Part shown: piece by piece, positions 1-6,288 of the stretch | Numbering within the stretch: the first letter of the stretch is position 1 | Layout: every line of letters begins with the position of its first letter | Assembly (NCBI GenBank): GCA_003132865.1 | Contig: PKYZ01000684.1 | Span: forward strand, 18,535-31,815 | Reading direction: 5' to 3' | Source of the DNA: Bryobacterales bacterium | Lineage (GTDB): Bacteria; Acidobacteriota; Terriglobia; Bryobacterales; Bryobacteraceae | Length of the DNA stretch: 13,281 bases | Notes under the pieces: generated by a model | What the model saw: the letters and a program-made list of their open reading frames with translations, nothing else | Database searches by the model: none | Told to the model about the DNA's origin: nothing | Translations under genes and position numbers: made by a program

Positions 1-105
1 CCAGGACCCGCTTGGCCGGCGATGCCGGCGTTGTTGACCAGGATGTCGATGTGGACGGGGAATGACAAGCCGCCGATGGATTGCGCCACTGATGCGCCCT
101 CGCCT
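1..105 (-). pseudogene. Fragment of a second short-chain dehydrogenase, internally deleted
   Basis: On the minus strand this stretch reads as a piece of the same SDR that is complete at 698-1441. Positions 14-51 match 1162-1199 and positions 52-90 match 1266-1304, with four mismatches in 77 aligned bases. The junction is the 9-mer ATGTCGATG, which occurs twice in the intact gene 66 bp apart (1191-1199 and 1257-1265) but only once here (43-51). The copy has therefore lost exactly 22 codons, residues 63-84 of the intact protein, and reads HIDI directly into LVNNAG. An in-frame TAA lies just upstream of the homologous part, so the N-terminal Rossmann motif is missing. The fragment reaches the left edge and may continue outside. 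It is a gene remnant rather than a working enzyme. Confidence 0.75.
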
Positions 106-155
106 TACAGCATAAGGACATCATGCGCTACTCTTGTTTCGGCGTAAAGGAGGGG

Positions 156-278
156 TCAGGCGAAAAGCAGCGGGCCGACCGCCAGGTCCTCGTCAATCAA
201 CGGCCAGTGGATGCCATACCCGGAAGGCGAGAGTTCCGCCCAGCTCCGTTCCGCGACCGGCTTTGTTCTACTCTGCAC
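156..278 (-). pseudogene. DUF2442 protein, C-terminal remnant
   Basis: The minus strand encodes about 40 residues that end SPSGYGIHWPLIDEDLA followed by a short tail and a TGA stop. The GYGIHWPxIDEDL motif is the C-terminal signature of DUF2442 proteins, which are usually about 80-100 residues long. The N-terminal half is missing: the reading frame upstream runs into the end of the DUF4160 remnant, and the only nearby start is a GTG at 276-278. DUF2442 genes are commonly found directly downstream of DUF4160 genes, in the order seen here, and the pair is often treated as toxin-antitoxin-like. The motif match is clear. Loss of function is inferred from the missing N-terminus. Confidence 0.6.
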
Positions 279-530
279 GATGCCCTCCGAAGCGTCCCCG
301 CCAAGCAACAACGATCTGGTCGAAACGCTCAAAGATGATCTGGCGTACCTCGCGTCTCAAACGCGGCGTGCAATTGTATTCGAACTCCTCAGTGATATCG
401 AAGCGGCCCGGGTGGAGCCGGTACTTGCACTCCGCATCTCCCTTCACCGCATGCACGTGCATCGGCTCATTGCCCTCATTCGAATAATAAACAAAACCGC
501 CAGCCCTGCACGTAGAGAATTGGTGGGCAT
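268..530 (-). pseudogene. DUF4160 protein, frameshifted
   Basis: An ATG at 528-530 opens MPTNSLRAG, the usual beginning of DUF4160 proteins. The rest of the domain continues in another frame as GGFVYYSNEGNEPMHVH and goes on to a stop at 268-270, ending with a conserved-looking VAWRGRFGG. The MHVHAVKGDAECKYRL segment corresponds to the family's PPHVHV-KGxxxAKFWL core. The span is 263 bases, one short of a multiple of three, so a single-base deletion around 496-504 would explain the break. The downstream frame has no ATG, GTG or TTG start between its upstream TAA and the core. A DUF2442 remnant follows in the usual order. This looks like a decayed TA-like module; a sequencing error cannot be excluded. 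Confidence 0.6.
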
Positions 531-630
531 CGGTTCGTGATTTCCGTTATAAGGCGTCATCCCTGGTGGGTGCTTCAGCGTGCGGGTCAGATCCGGTGGG
601 ACGGTCCATCACCTGGTTACGGATTGTCCG

Positions 631-644
631 GACGATGCATCGTC
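631..644. repeat. 14-bp perfect palindrome GACGATGCATCGTC
   Basis: The stretch equals its own reverse complement. It lies in the 157-bp gap between the SDR stop and the DUF4160 remnant, where I see no gene. It could be a protein-binding site or chance; there is no T-tract to suggest a terminator. Confidence 0.3.
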
Positions 645-697
645 GAATGCAGGCGGCCAATTGCGGATTTCATAAACCATCTCGGCGGAGAACGACC

Positions 698-1441
698 TTA
701 ATACGTCGCCCGCCCGCCGCTGGCGTCGTAGCACTGCCCGGTCACAAACGACGCGTCCGGACTTGCCAGGAAATGCACCACCGCGGCGATCTCCTCCGGC
801 GTGCCGGTGCGCCGCATGGGGATGCGCTCGGTCATGTAATCCACCTGAGCCTGCGTCAATTGCTCCAGGATCTTCGTGCGCACCACCGCCGGCGCCACGG
901 CGTTCACGCAGATGCCCTCGGTGGCGACTTCCTTGCCGGCCGACTTGGTGAATCCGATGACGGCGGCCTTGGTGGCGGAGTAGCCGCACATGTTGGGATT
1001 GCCTTCCTTGCCGGCAATCGAGGCAATGTTGACGATGCGGCCGTAGCGTCGCGCGCGCATGTGCGGCAGCACGGCCCGGCAGCAATAGAAAGCGCCGGTC
1101 ATATTCACCGCGATGATCTGCTGCCAGTCCTCGTCGGTGACTTCCCACACCGGCGCGGTGCGGCCGGCGATGCCCGCGTTGTTCACCAGGATGTCGATGC
1201 GGCCGGTGCGCGAGAGCACCTCGGCCACGGCCGCATTCACGGAATCGGAAAGAGTGATGTCGATGTGGACGGGGAAAGACAAGCCGCCGATCGATTGCGC
1301 CACTTCCATCGCGCCATCGAAGTTCACATCGGCGACGGCAATGGCCGCCCCGGCGCGCGCCAAACGGCGGGCAATGGCTTCGCCGATGCCGGTGGCCGCG
1401 CCCGTGACGATGGCCGTCTGGCCCGTCAGTTCGAAGAGCAT
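698..1441 (-). CDS. Short-chain dehydrogenase/reductase, FabG-like
   Basis: A 247-residue classical SDR, the normal size for the family. The cofactor motif TGAATGIG is at residues 13-20, NNAG at 87-90, the catalytic tetrad residues are N113, S141, Y154 and K158 (YSATK), and the C-terminus has the usual VTGQ...DGG-like end (VTGQCYDASGG). An Asp at residue 38, at the end of the second strand, suggests NAD(H) rather than NADP(H) preference; this is a family rule. The substrate cannot be read from sequence: 3-oxoacyl-ACP reductase and sugar or alcohol dehydrogenases look alike. A GAGGCG ribosome-binding site precedes the ATG. It lies 35 bp downstream of rplI copy A on the same strand, with a strong hairpin between them. 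A damaged partial copy lies at the left edge of the window. Confidence 0.9.
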   Translation of the reverse strand: MLFELTGQTAIVTGAATGIGEAIARRLARAGAAIAVADVNFDGAMEVAQSIGGLSFPVHIDITLSDSVNAAVAEVLSRTGRIDILVNNAGIAGRTAPVWEVTDEDWQQIIAVNMTGAFYCCRAVLPHMRARRYGRIVNIASIAGKEGNPNMCGYSATKAAVIGFTKSAGKEVATEGICVNAVAPAVVRTKILEQLTQAQVDYMTERIPMRRTGTPEEIAAVVHFLASPDASFVTGQCYDASGGRATY

Positions 1442-1455
1442 TTGAGACGCCTCGT

Positions 1456-1477
1456 GGACAGGCCGGGAGGCCTGTCC
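1456..1477 (-). terminator. Hairpin between rplI copy A and the SDR gene
   Basis: GGACAGGCC at 1456-1464 pairs perfectly with GGCCTGTCC at 1469-1477 across a GGGA loop, giving a 9-bp GC-rich stem that touches the rplI stop codon. There is no clear T-run after it on the minus strand, so it may attenuate, protect mRNA or be a REP-like unit rather than terminate. It is absent after rplI copy B. Confidence 0.4.
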
Positions 1478-1923
1478 TACTCTTCTTTTACCACTTGTAC
1501 GGTGACTTCGGCGGTGACGGCGCGATGCAGGCGCACGGGCACCTTGAACTCCCCAAGCTGCTTGATGGGCTCGTCCATCAGCACCTTGCGGCGGTCGATG
1601 GTGAAGTTCTTCTGAGCCAGCGCATCGGCCACGTCCTTGGAGGTGACCGACCCGAAGAGTTGATCGTTTTCACCGGCCTTCTGGGCGATGGTCACGGTGA
1701 CCCCGGTCAGCAGCTTCGAGAGATCCTCGGCTTCGCCCTTCTGTTTGGCTTCGCGGCGCAGGTGCGACTGGCGCTCCTGCTCCACGATTTTGCGGTTGGC
1801 GTCCGTGGCGGCCACGGCGAGGCGTTTGGGCAATAGAAAATTGCGGGCGTAGCCGTCGGCCACTTTCACTACCTGGCCGCGGTTGCCCAGTCGTTCGATA
1901 TCTTCGCGCAGTATGACTTCCAT
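1477..1923 (-). CDS. rplI: Ribosomal protein bL9, second copy (copy A)
   Basis: A full-length 148-residue bL9 with the conserved N-terminal rRNA-binding domain (MEVILREDIERLGNRGQVV, then GYARNFLLP) and the C-terminal domain. bL9 binds 23S rRNA near the L1 stalk and helps maintain reading frame. The protein differs from copy B (4465-4911) at only three residues: Thr/Ala in SKLLxGVTV, Met/Leu in KVLxDEP and Ala/Glu in LHRxVTAE. I count about 12 base differences across the gene, so most are silent. The GGAG ribosome-binding site and ATG are intact. The gene upstream, bS18 copy A, has lost its start, and the normal operon promoter is not in front of it, so expression is uncertain. The stop is TAG here and TGA in copy B, because the repeat ends within the stop codon. 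Confidence 0.85.
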   Translation of the reverse strand: MEVILREDIERLGNRGQVVKVADGYARNFLLPKRLAVAATDANRKIVEQERQSHLRREAKQKGEAEDLSKLLTGVTVTIAQKAGENDQLFGSVTSKDVADALAQKNFTIDRRKVLMDEPIKQLGEFKVPVRLHRAVTAEVTVQVVKEE

Positions 1924-2224
1924 GATTCGGCTCCTAGAACTGCGCCGCGAACGGCAGCAGGGCGATGTTGCCCGCCTTCTTGATGGCGTCGGTCAGCCGC
2001 CGCTGGTGCGGGGCGCAGACGCCGGAAATCCCGCGCGGGACAATCTTGCCGCGCTCCGCCACGAACGAGTGGAGCAGCTTCATGTCCTTGTAATTGATGT
2101 CGTCGATCTTCTCCACGCAGAACCGGCAAACTTTCTTGCGGCGGAAATAGGCTTTCTTCTGCGTAGCTACGGCCTTGTCGCCTCCGGTGGGGCGTTGTCC
2201 GGCGCTGCCGGGTCTTCCTTTGAA
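1479..2224. repeat. 746-bp direct repeat, copy A (rplI plus 5'-truncated rpsR)
   Basis: This segment aligns without a gap to 4467-5212 at a constant offset of 2988. By hand I count about 24 mismatches, roughly 97% identity. The two copies lie in the same orientation. Homology stops abruptly inside the rplI stop codon at one end and inside codon 4 of rpsR at the other. The longest mismatch-free run, about 160 bases, covers the rplI 5' end. Confidence 0.95.
1934..2224 (-). pseudogene. rpsR: Ribosomal protein bS18, decayed copy A
   Basis: This copy is homologous to rpsR copy B from the fourth codon on, but the repeat ends there. Upstream the frame reads through unrelated codons to a TAA with no ATG, GTG or TTG, so the normal start is gone. 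An internal GTG at 2114-2116 could start a 60-residue product that lacks the first CxxC. Two arginines that are Arg in copy B (residues 68 and 88, in PRRISG and KARNIALLP) are Gly here; basic residues at these places are typical of bS18 and contact rRNA. The missing start and the Arg-to-Gly changes fit a pseudogene. The downstream rplI copy remains intact. Confidence 0.75.
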
Positions 2225-2306
2225 GCAAGCGGCAGCCTTCGGCGTGGTTTATAATGCAGATGGTATGACGCCTCGCTCCGAAAGCGCCCGTCGCAGAAGT
2301 GCGGAC

Positions 2307-2335
2307 GCCCCCTATGGGTCATTCCTTGAGGGGGC
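2307..2335. repeat. Inverted repeat in the gap upstream of the small membrane gene
   Basis: GCCCCCT at 2307-2313 pairs with AGGGGGC at 2329-2335 over a 15-base loop. It lies in the 180-bp stretch 2225-2404 that starts the inserted segment; apart from this hairpin and the ribosome-binding site of the next gene I see nothing there. Confidence 0.3.
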
Positions 2336-2404
2336 GGAAGGCCAATGCGGCTTTGCGGTTCTCCGCCTTGGGGTGAAGATGGGTAAGATGGAGGAGGAGA
2401 CGAA

Positions 2405-2647
2405 GTGAACCAACAAATACTCGCCTACCTGCCAGTGCTCAGCCCGATCGTGACGCTCATCGTCGTGTATATCGGTGTACTTGCGCAGAACCGGCACGTC
2501 GATGTGCGGATCAGCGACTTGCAGCGCTACATGGATCAGCGGTTCACGGACACGGTGGCGCGGCTCGAGGCGCTGATCCGTGCCGAGACCGGGGACTTGC
2601 GTACCCGCATCGAGCGCTTGGAGAGTGAACAACGGGTAATCCGATGA
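2405..2647 (+). CDS. Small membrane-anchored coiled-coil protein
   Basis: An 80-residue ORF starting with GTG, preceded by a strong purine-rich ribosome-binding site (GGAGGAGGAG near 2390-2399). Residues about 10-27 are a hydrophobic segment (LSPIVTLIVVYIGVL) that can span the membrane. The rest is charged and heptad-like (VRISDLQRYMDQRFTDTVARLEALI, then RIERLES), suggesting a short cytoplasmic coiled coil. I recognise no named family; proteins of this layout are common as hypothetical genes. It is the first gene of the inserted 2.2-kb segment and lies 95 bp before the nuclease-like gene on the same strand, so the two may be co-transcribed. The function is unknown. Confidence 0.6.
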   Translation: MNQQILAYLPVLSPIVTLIVVYIGVLAQNRHVDVRISDLQRYMDQRFTDTVARLEALIRAETGDLRTRIERLESEQRVIR

Positions 2648-2742
2648 AGGCGGCGGGCAGGGCCGGTTGCAGCAGCTATGCCCCCGCGAAGGAGTTCCGG
2701 CTCGCGCTGTCGCTGTCGTGAAGCAAAGATAAACGAAACGGT

Positions 2743-3555
2743 GTGGGAATGGACTCAGCCCAAAAGACGGAATACACCAAGGCGTTGTTGTCGTTGATCC
2801 CTGAGTCGGGCACGAGCATCGGCAACTTCACACTGCGTGAACAACTTCGGAAACGGATCGAATCAAACGGAGGCGAACTCTCCGACCAAGACTACTGGCA
2901 ACTGCGCGATTCATTGATTGATGACGGCCTGATCGTCCAGGGCCGAGGCAGGGGCGGATCTGTTCATCGTGTACTCGCCAAGGCTGAAGAGGAACCACCA
3001 CCATTAATCCAACCGCCGGTTCCCATCGTCGAACGCAACCTATATCCGCCATTCCAGGCAGCCATTACATCGGGATACGTCAAGGACAACCGGATCAAAC
3101 GGTCCGTTTCGGAAATCACTGCGTCACAAGGACGTCGCAGTACAGGGGGCAGATGGACGCGCCCGGATCTGACCCTGATTCCCGTAAGGACATATTCCTT
3201 TACCCCGGGCAAAAGACTTGAAGTGATCACCTTCGAAGTGAAGCCCAACCTGGATACGGCTCTGGAAGGCGTCTTTGAAGCACTGGCCCATTCGGTCTTC
3301 GCACATCGGAGCTATCTGGCCGTGGATATTAGTGACTTCAAGGCGGACGACCAAATTCCGGACGATCGGATTGTGCAAGAATGCGGACGTCTTGAAGTTG
3401 GTTACATCACGTTTAGCAATGCCGCAGACTACAATACATATGACATCGTGAACACGGCCAAGCTCAAGGAACCCGATCCTTATGAGGTGGATAACTTCAT
3501 AACGACGCAAGTGAGTACCGACAAACAGGAAGAGTTGCGGGATTGGCTCCGGTAG
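2743..3555 (+). CDS. Winged-helix plus PD-(D/E)XK nuclease-like protein
   Basis: 270 residues, counted from a GTG; an in-frame ATG two codons later (2749) is equally possible. Residues 10-78 look like a winged-helix domain, with ALLSLIPESGTSIGNF, LSDQDYWQLRDSLIDDGLI and then a glycine/arginine wing (GRGRGGSV). A Pro/Glu-rich linker spans about 81-96. The C-terminal part has the order expected of a PD-(D/E)XK-like fold: LYPPF at 100-104, RPDL with D142, a strand with E165-V-K167 (ITFEVKP), and then HRSYLAVDI and GYITF strands. The motif assignment is mine by eye; DNA cleavage is inferred. Codon use is clearly less GC-rich than in the neighbouring ribosomal genes, suggesting acquisition. The next gene starts 9 bp downstream, so the two form a unit. 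The domain order resembles proteins found near restriction or defence genes, but I know no named system with this pair. Confidence 0.8.
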   Translation: MGMDSAQKTEYTKALLSLIPESGTSIGNFTLREQLRKRIESNGGELSDQDYWQLRDSLIDDGLIVQGRGRGGSVHRVLAKAEEEPPPLIQPPVPIVERNLYPPFQAAITSGYVKDNRIKRSVSEITASQGRRSTGGRWTRPDLTLIPVRTYSFTPGKRLEVITFEVKPNLDTALEGVFEALAHSVFAHRSYLAVDISDFKADDQIPDDRIVQECGRLEVGYITFSNAADYNTYDIVNTAKLKEPDPYEVDNFITTQVSTDKQEELRDWLR

Positions 3556-3564
3556 AGGGGCGCG

Positions 3565-4324
3565 ATGGAATCGTATTCCAGCGCGTTCAGAAAGGTCGGC
3601 TTTTTCCAATTCGTCAGGAATTACGAGCACCCCGTTGCGGAGCTCCGCAGTTGCTTGATTGCTACGGGCGGCACCGAGAAGCTTAAGCAGTCTGTAATCG
3701 TATTGCCAGAAGCGTTTAACATAGGCAGGGATTACGACGATCAAGATCACGCGTGCGATTATGGACGCAGCATACTTTCGGTACTGATGGATTTTGTCCA
3801 GCACCTTCCAGGTCACCTTCATTGCGGGGTTGGTAATCGAGAATTGCGTGATCGACAGGCTACAGCGGAAGCGGCCGTATAGCTCAACGTATCTGATCGA
3901 CCCTCGTCGCCATTTGCTGATGTGCCAGAAGCTAAATGATGATAGGTCTAACAATTATACGGCCTGTAACGAACACGACGTTATAGATAGACCGGTCGTC
4001 TTGGCCGACACCTGTCTCGTAGCGTTGATTTGTCGGGACTGCAACCCCGAAAAACCTCATGATATCCGCCGTCATCAAGAATTGAAAGATAGCATCGTAA
4101 GGGGAAAAAAGACGCACAACATCGTGTGCATCCCAGCACACATGTCGGGCGGGAGTGGTTTTGGAGCGGAGGGCATAGCGAGCAGTTGGCCTACGAGCGA
4201 TGTGATCCTCGCCAACTCTCACCCGAGTCCCAACCGATGCGAGAGCTTCATCAGTATCAGCGGTACCATAGTGCGGCAATCCATAGTTGGCGATGGGAAC
4301 AAGGTTGTGGTCTGGCCGGATTAG
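3565..4324 (+). pseudogene. Carbon-nitrogen hydrolase (nitrilase superfamily) protein with one frameshift
   Basis: The gene reads in one frame from ATG 3565 (GAGGGG ribosome-binding site four bases before) to about 3792, then continues one frame over to a TAG at 4322-4324. The break lies in the TTTT run at 3792-3795; removing one T joins the frames as a single 252-residue protein. In the joined protein the nitrilase triad is in order: E49 in IVLPEAFNIG, K122 in LMCQKLNDD and C156 in LVALICRD, with normal spacing. Further family features are FIAGLVIE, YSSTYLID, IVCIPAHMS, DVILANS and SFISISG. Such enzymes hydrolyse or transfer amide or nitrile bonds; the substrate is unknown. The shift may be pseudogenisation, a sequencing error or, less likely, slippage. 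It directly follows the nuclease-like gene, and a perfect hairpin follows it. Confidence 0.75.
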
Positions 4325-4337
4325 CCCTGACAGGGGA

Positions 4338-4370
4338 GCCGGGCACCGAGGAGGGAAATTGGTGCCCGGC
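4338..4370 (+). terminator. Strong hairpin after the nitrilase-like gene
   Basis: GCCGGGCACC at 4338-4347 pairs perfectly with GGTGCCCGGC at 4361-4370 across 13 bases. GAGGGAA in the loop could alternatively pair with TTCCCTC at 4372-4378. It starts 13 bp after the nitrilase-like stop, a typical terminator position, but no T-run follows. Between it and the repeat at 4467 there is about 95 bp with nothing I recognise. Confidence 0.5.
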
Positions 4371-4464
4371 CTTCCCTCGTTAACTTGCAGACGAAGCTGC
4401 CGGCGGCCTGCTAATCTCCGGCGCGGGTTGGGCGCGCTTGATTTAGCGTGGTTCGGTGACGGAG

Positions 4465-4911
4465 TCACTCTTCTTTTACCACTTGTACGGTGACTTCGGC
4501 GGTGACTTCGCGATGCAGGCGCACCGGCACCTTGAACTCCCCAAGCTGCTTGATGGGCTCGTCCAGCAGCACTTTGCGGCGGTCGATGGTGAAGTTCTTC
4601 TGAGCCAGCGCATCGGCCACGTCCTTGGAGGTGACCGATCCGAAGAGTTGATCGTTCTCACCGGCCTTCTGGGCGATGGTCACGGTCACTCCGGCGAGCA
4701 GCTTCGAGAGATCCTCGGCTTCGCCCTTCTGTTTGGCTTCGCGGCGCAGATGCGACTGGCGCTCCTGCTCCACGATTTTGCGGTTGGCGTCCGTGGCGGC
4801 CACGGCGAGGCGTTTGGGCAATAGAAAATTGCGGGCGTAGCCGTCGGCCACTTTCACTACCTGGCCGCGGTTGCCCAGTCGTTCGATATCTTCGCGCAGT
4901 ATGACTTCCAT
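4465..4911 (-). CDS. rplI: Ribosomal protein bL9, operon copy (copy B)
   Basis: A full-length 148-residue bL9 beginning MEVILRED at an ATG with the GGAG ribosome-binding site of the tagGAGccgg type, 10 bp after the rpsR stop. It occupies the canonical place at the end of rpsF-rpsR-rplI, so I take it as the resident, expressed copy. A longer in-frame upstream extension exists but overlaps rpsR in another frame and lacks bL9 homology, so the ATG at 4911 is preferred. It differs from copy A by three residues. In the normal operon the SDR would follow; here the repeat ends at the stop codon and the foreign segment begins. Confidence 0.95.
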   Translation of the reverse strand: MEVILREDIERLGNRGQVVKVADGYARNFLLPKRLAVAATDANRKIVEQERQSHLRREAKQKGEAEDLSKLLAGVTVTIAQKAGENDQLFGSVTSKDVADALAQKNFTIDRRKVLLDEPIKQLGEFKVPVRLHREVTAEVTVQVVKEE

Positions 4912-5212
4912 GATCCGGCTCCTAGAACTGCGCCGCGAACGGCAGCAGGGCGATGTTGCGCGCCTTCTTGATGGCGTCGGTGAGCCGCCGCTGGTGCGGC
5001 GCGCAGACGCCGGAAATGCGGCGCGGGACAATCTTGCCGCGCTCCGCCACGAATGAGTGGAGCAGTTTCATGTCCTTGTAATTGATGTCGTCGATCTTCT
5101 CCACACAGAACCGGCAAACTTTCTTGCGGCGGAAATAGGCTTTCTTCTGCGTGGCTACGGCTTTGTCGCCTCCGGTGGGGCGCTGTCCGGCGCTGCCGGG
5201 TCTTCCTTTGAA
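4467..5212. repeat. 746-bp direct repeat, copy B (rplI plus rpsR)
   Basis: The partner of 1479-2224, same orientation, offset 2988, no gaps. This copy continues without a break into the rpsR start codon and rpsF, so it is in its original context on that side. Copy A keeps the likely original context, the SDR, on the other side. This is what a tandem duplication or a single-crossover integration of a circle carrying this segment would leave. Confidence 0.95.
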
Positions 5213-5221
5213 TTCTGGCAT
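4922..5221 (-). CDS. rpsR: Ribosomal protein bS18, intact copy B
   Basis: 99 residues starting at ATG 5219-5221, with GGAG five bases upstream. It is longer than E. coli bS18 because of a Gly/Pro/Lys-rich N-terminal tail of about 25 residues. The core runs [25 protein letters not shown]...KIVPRRISG...[11 protein letters not shown]36-x2-C39 together with C73-x2-H76 form a possible zinc-binding set, the C-plus type known for several ribosomal proteins; zinc binding is inferred. bS18 pairs with bS6 on the 30S platform, and its gene sits 9 bp after rpsF and 10 bp before rplI as usual. R68 and R88 are kept here and lost in copy A. Confidence 0.95.
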   Translation of the reverse strand: MPEFKGRPGSAGQRPTGGDKAVATQKKAYFRRKKVCRFCVEKIDDINYKDMKLLHSFVAERGKIVPRRISGVCAPHQRRLTDAIKKARNIALLPFAAQF

Positions 5222-5230
5222 GGGATCTCC

Positions 5231-5698
5231 TTACGCCTCCTTGGGCGCCTCCTTGGGCGCCTCCTTTGGCAGGCCGGGCATGGCCGGCGCCGCGGCGCCT
5301 TCGCCCATCATCTGTTGGGCCACGGAAGGTGGCGGCGCGGCCGGCGAGGCAATAGACTTGCGATGCGCGCGCTTGTCGCGGTCCTTCTTGCGCTTTTCCA
5401 GGCGCTTCAGCGTCTCGTCGATGCGCACAGTCAGAAACTTGATAACCAGGTCCGAGACGCGCAGCCGGCGCTCGAATTCCTTGACGGTTTCGGGTCCCGC
5501 GGAGAACTGGAACAGGACGTAAGCGCCCTCGCGGTACCGGTCGACTTTGTAGGCCAGCTTGCGCTTGCCCCATTTTTCCACTTTGTCCACCGTGCCGCCG
5601 GCGTTCGAGACGGTCGTCTTCATCTGTTCGATGAAGGCGTCCACCTCCTCGTCCGGCGCGTCCGGCTTCGCTATAAACAGCTCTTCGTAAATTCTCAT
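5231..5698 (-). CDS. rpsF: Ribosomal protein bS6
   Basis: 155 residues. The first 95 or so form the bS6 ferredoxin-like domain ([54 protein letters not shown]). A basic stretch follows at about 98-115, then a Pro/Ala-rich tail ending in three PKEA units. The tail is encoded by a 12-bp tandem repeat near 5234-5272, so its length may vary between strains. bS6 binds bS18 on the small-subunit platform. The start overlaps the pth stop as ATGA, indicating translational coupling. Confidence 0.95.
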   Translation of the reverse strand: MRIYEELFIAKPDAPDEEVDAFIEQMKTTVSNAGGTVDKVEKWGKRKLAYKVDRYREGAYVLFQFSAGPETVKEFERRLRVSDLVIKFLTVRIDETLKRLEKRKKDRDKRAHRKSIASPAAPPPSVAQQMMGEGAAAPAMPGLPKEAPKEAPKEA

Positions 5699-6282
5699 GC
5701 TTCCTCGTTTGAGCCTGGGGCGCGACGATTGAATTTCGTCATGGCCTTTTCGACGCCTTCGGCAATTATGGAGACAACCGCGTCGGCCCCATCGGCCACC
5801 AGTTGCTCCAATTCCTTACGCAGCGAGCGCTTGAACGGCGACAGCAAATACTCGATCCCGCTGCTTAGCGGGTGGCCGGGATGAATCCCCAAACGCACCC
5901 GTACAAAATCGGTAGTGCCCAGGCTGCGGATCGCGGAGTCGACTCCGTTATGGCCGGCGGAAGAGCCGTGCGGCTTGATGCGCAAACTGGTCCACGGCAG
6001 GGCCAATTCGTCGTAAACCAGAATCAGGTCCGCTGCCGTGAGCGAATGCTTCTCCATCAGCGGCCCGAGCGACGTGCCGCTGAGATTCATAAATGTCTGG
6101 GGCTTGGCCAGCATCGCATCGCGGCCGGCGATCTGCCCCACTCCTACCAGCGCCTTCGAATCGCGCCTGGTGACGCGGATGCCGGTCATTTCCGCAAGCC
6201 GGTCCACCACCATAAAACCCAGATTGTGCGGGGTGCCGGCGTACTCCTCGCCCGGGTTTCCCAGGCCAGCCACCAGGAACAT
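5695..6282 (-). CDS. pth: Peptidyl-tRNA hydrolase
   Basis: 195 residues, the usual bacterial Pth size. It frees tRNA from peptidyl-tRNA that drops off ribosomes. The family motifs are present: GLGNPGEEY with N9, TPHNLGF with catalytic H19, [10 protein letters not shown] with N66, VYDELALP with D91 and [11 protein letters not shown] with N112. The stop overlaps the rpsF start by four bases and the gene begins 6 bp after rplY, so it is an internal operon gene. The rplY-pth pair is a widespread arrangement. Nothing appears missing. Confidence 0.96.
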   Translation of the reverse strand: MFLVAGLGNPGEEYAGTPHNLGFMVVDRLAEMTGIRVTRRDSKALVGVGQIAGRDAMLAKPQTFMNLSGTSLGPLMEKHSLTAADLILVYDELALPWTSLRIKPHGSSAGHNGVDSAIRSLGTTDFVRVRLGIHPGHPLSSGIEYLLSPFKRSLRKELEQLVADGADAVVSIIAEGVEKAMTKFNRRAPGSNEEA

Positions 6283-6288
6283 GGGGCG

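Noticed and set aside
566..1615. 349-residue plus-strand ORF rich in His, Arg and Gly
   Set aside because: It is the complement of the SDR gene and the end of rplI copy A; its composition is typical of antisense reading in GC-rich DNA.
3124..3954. 276-residue minus-strand ORF
   Set aside because: It lies antisense over the nuclease-like and nitrilase-like genes, whose plus-strand translations show recognisable family motifs. One hydrophobic stretch is not enough to support it.
3932..4468. 178-residue minus-strand ORF
   Set aside because: It is antisense to the second half of the nitrilase-like gene, has no recognisable motif and no good ribosome-binding site.
4857..5573. 238-residue minus-strand ORF across rpsR and rpsF
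   Set aside because: It is a third-frame reading through two well-supported ribosomal protein genes and is low in complexity.
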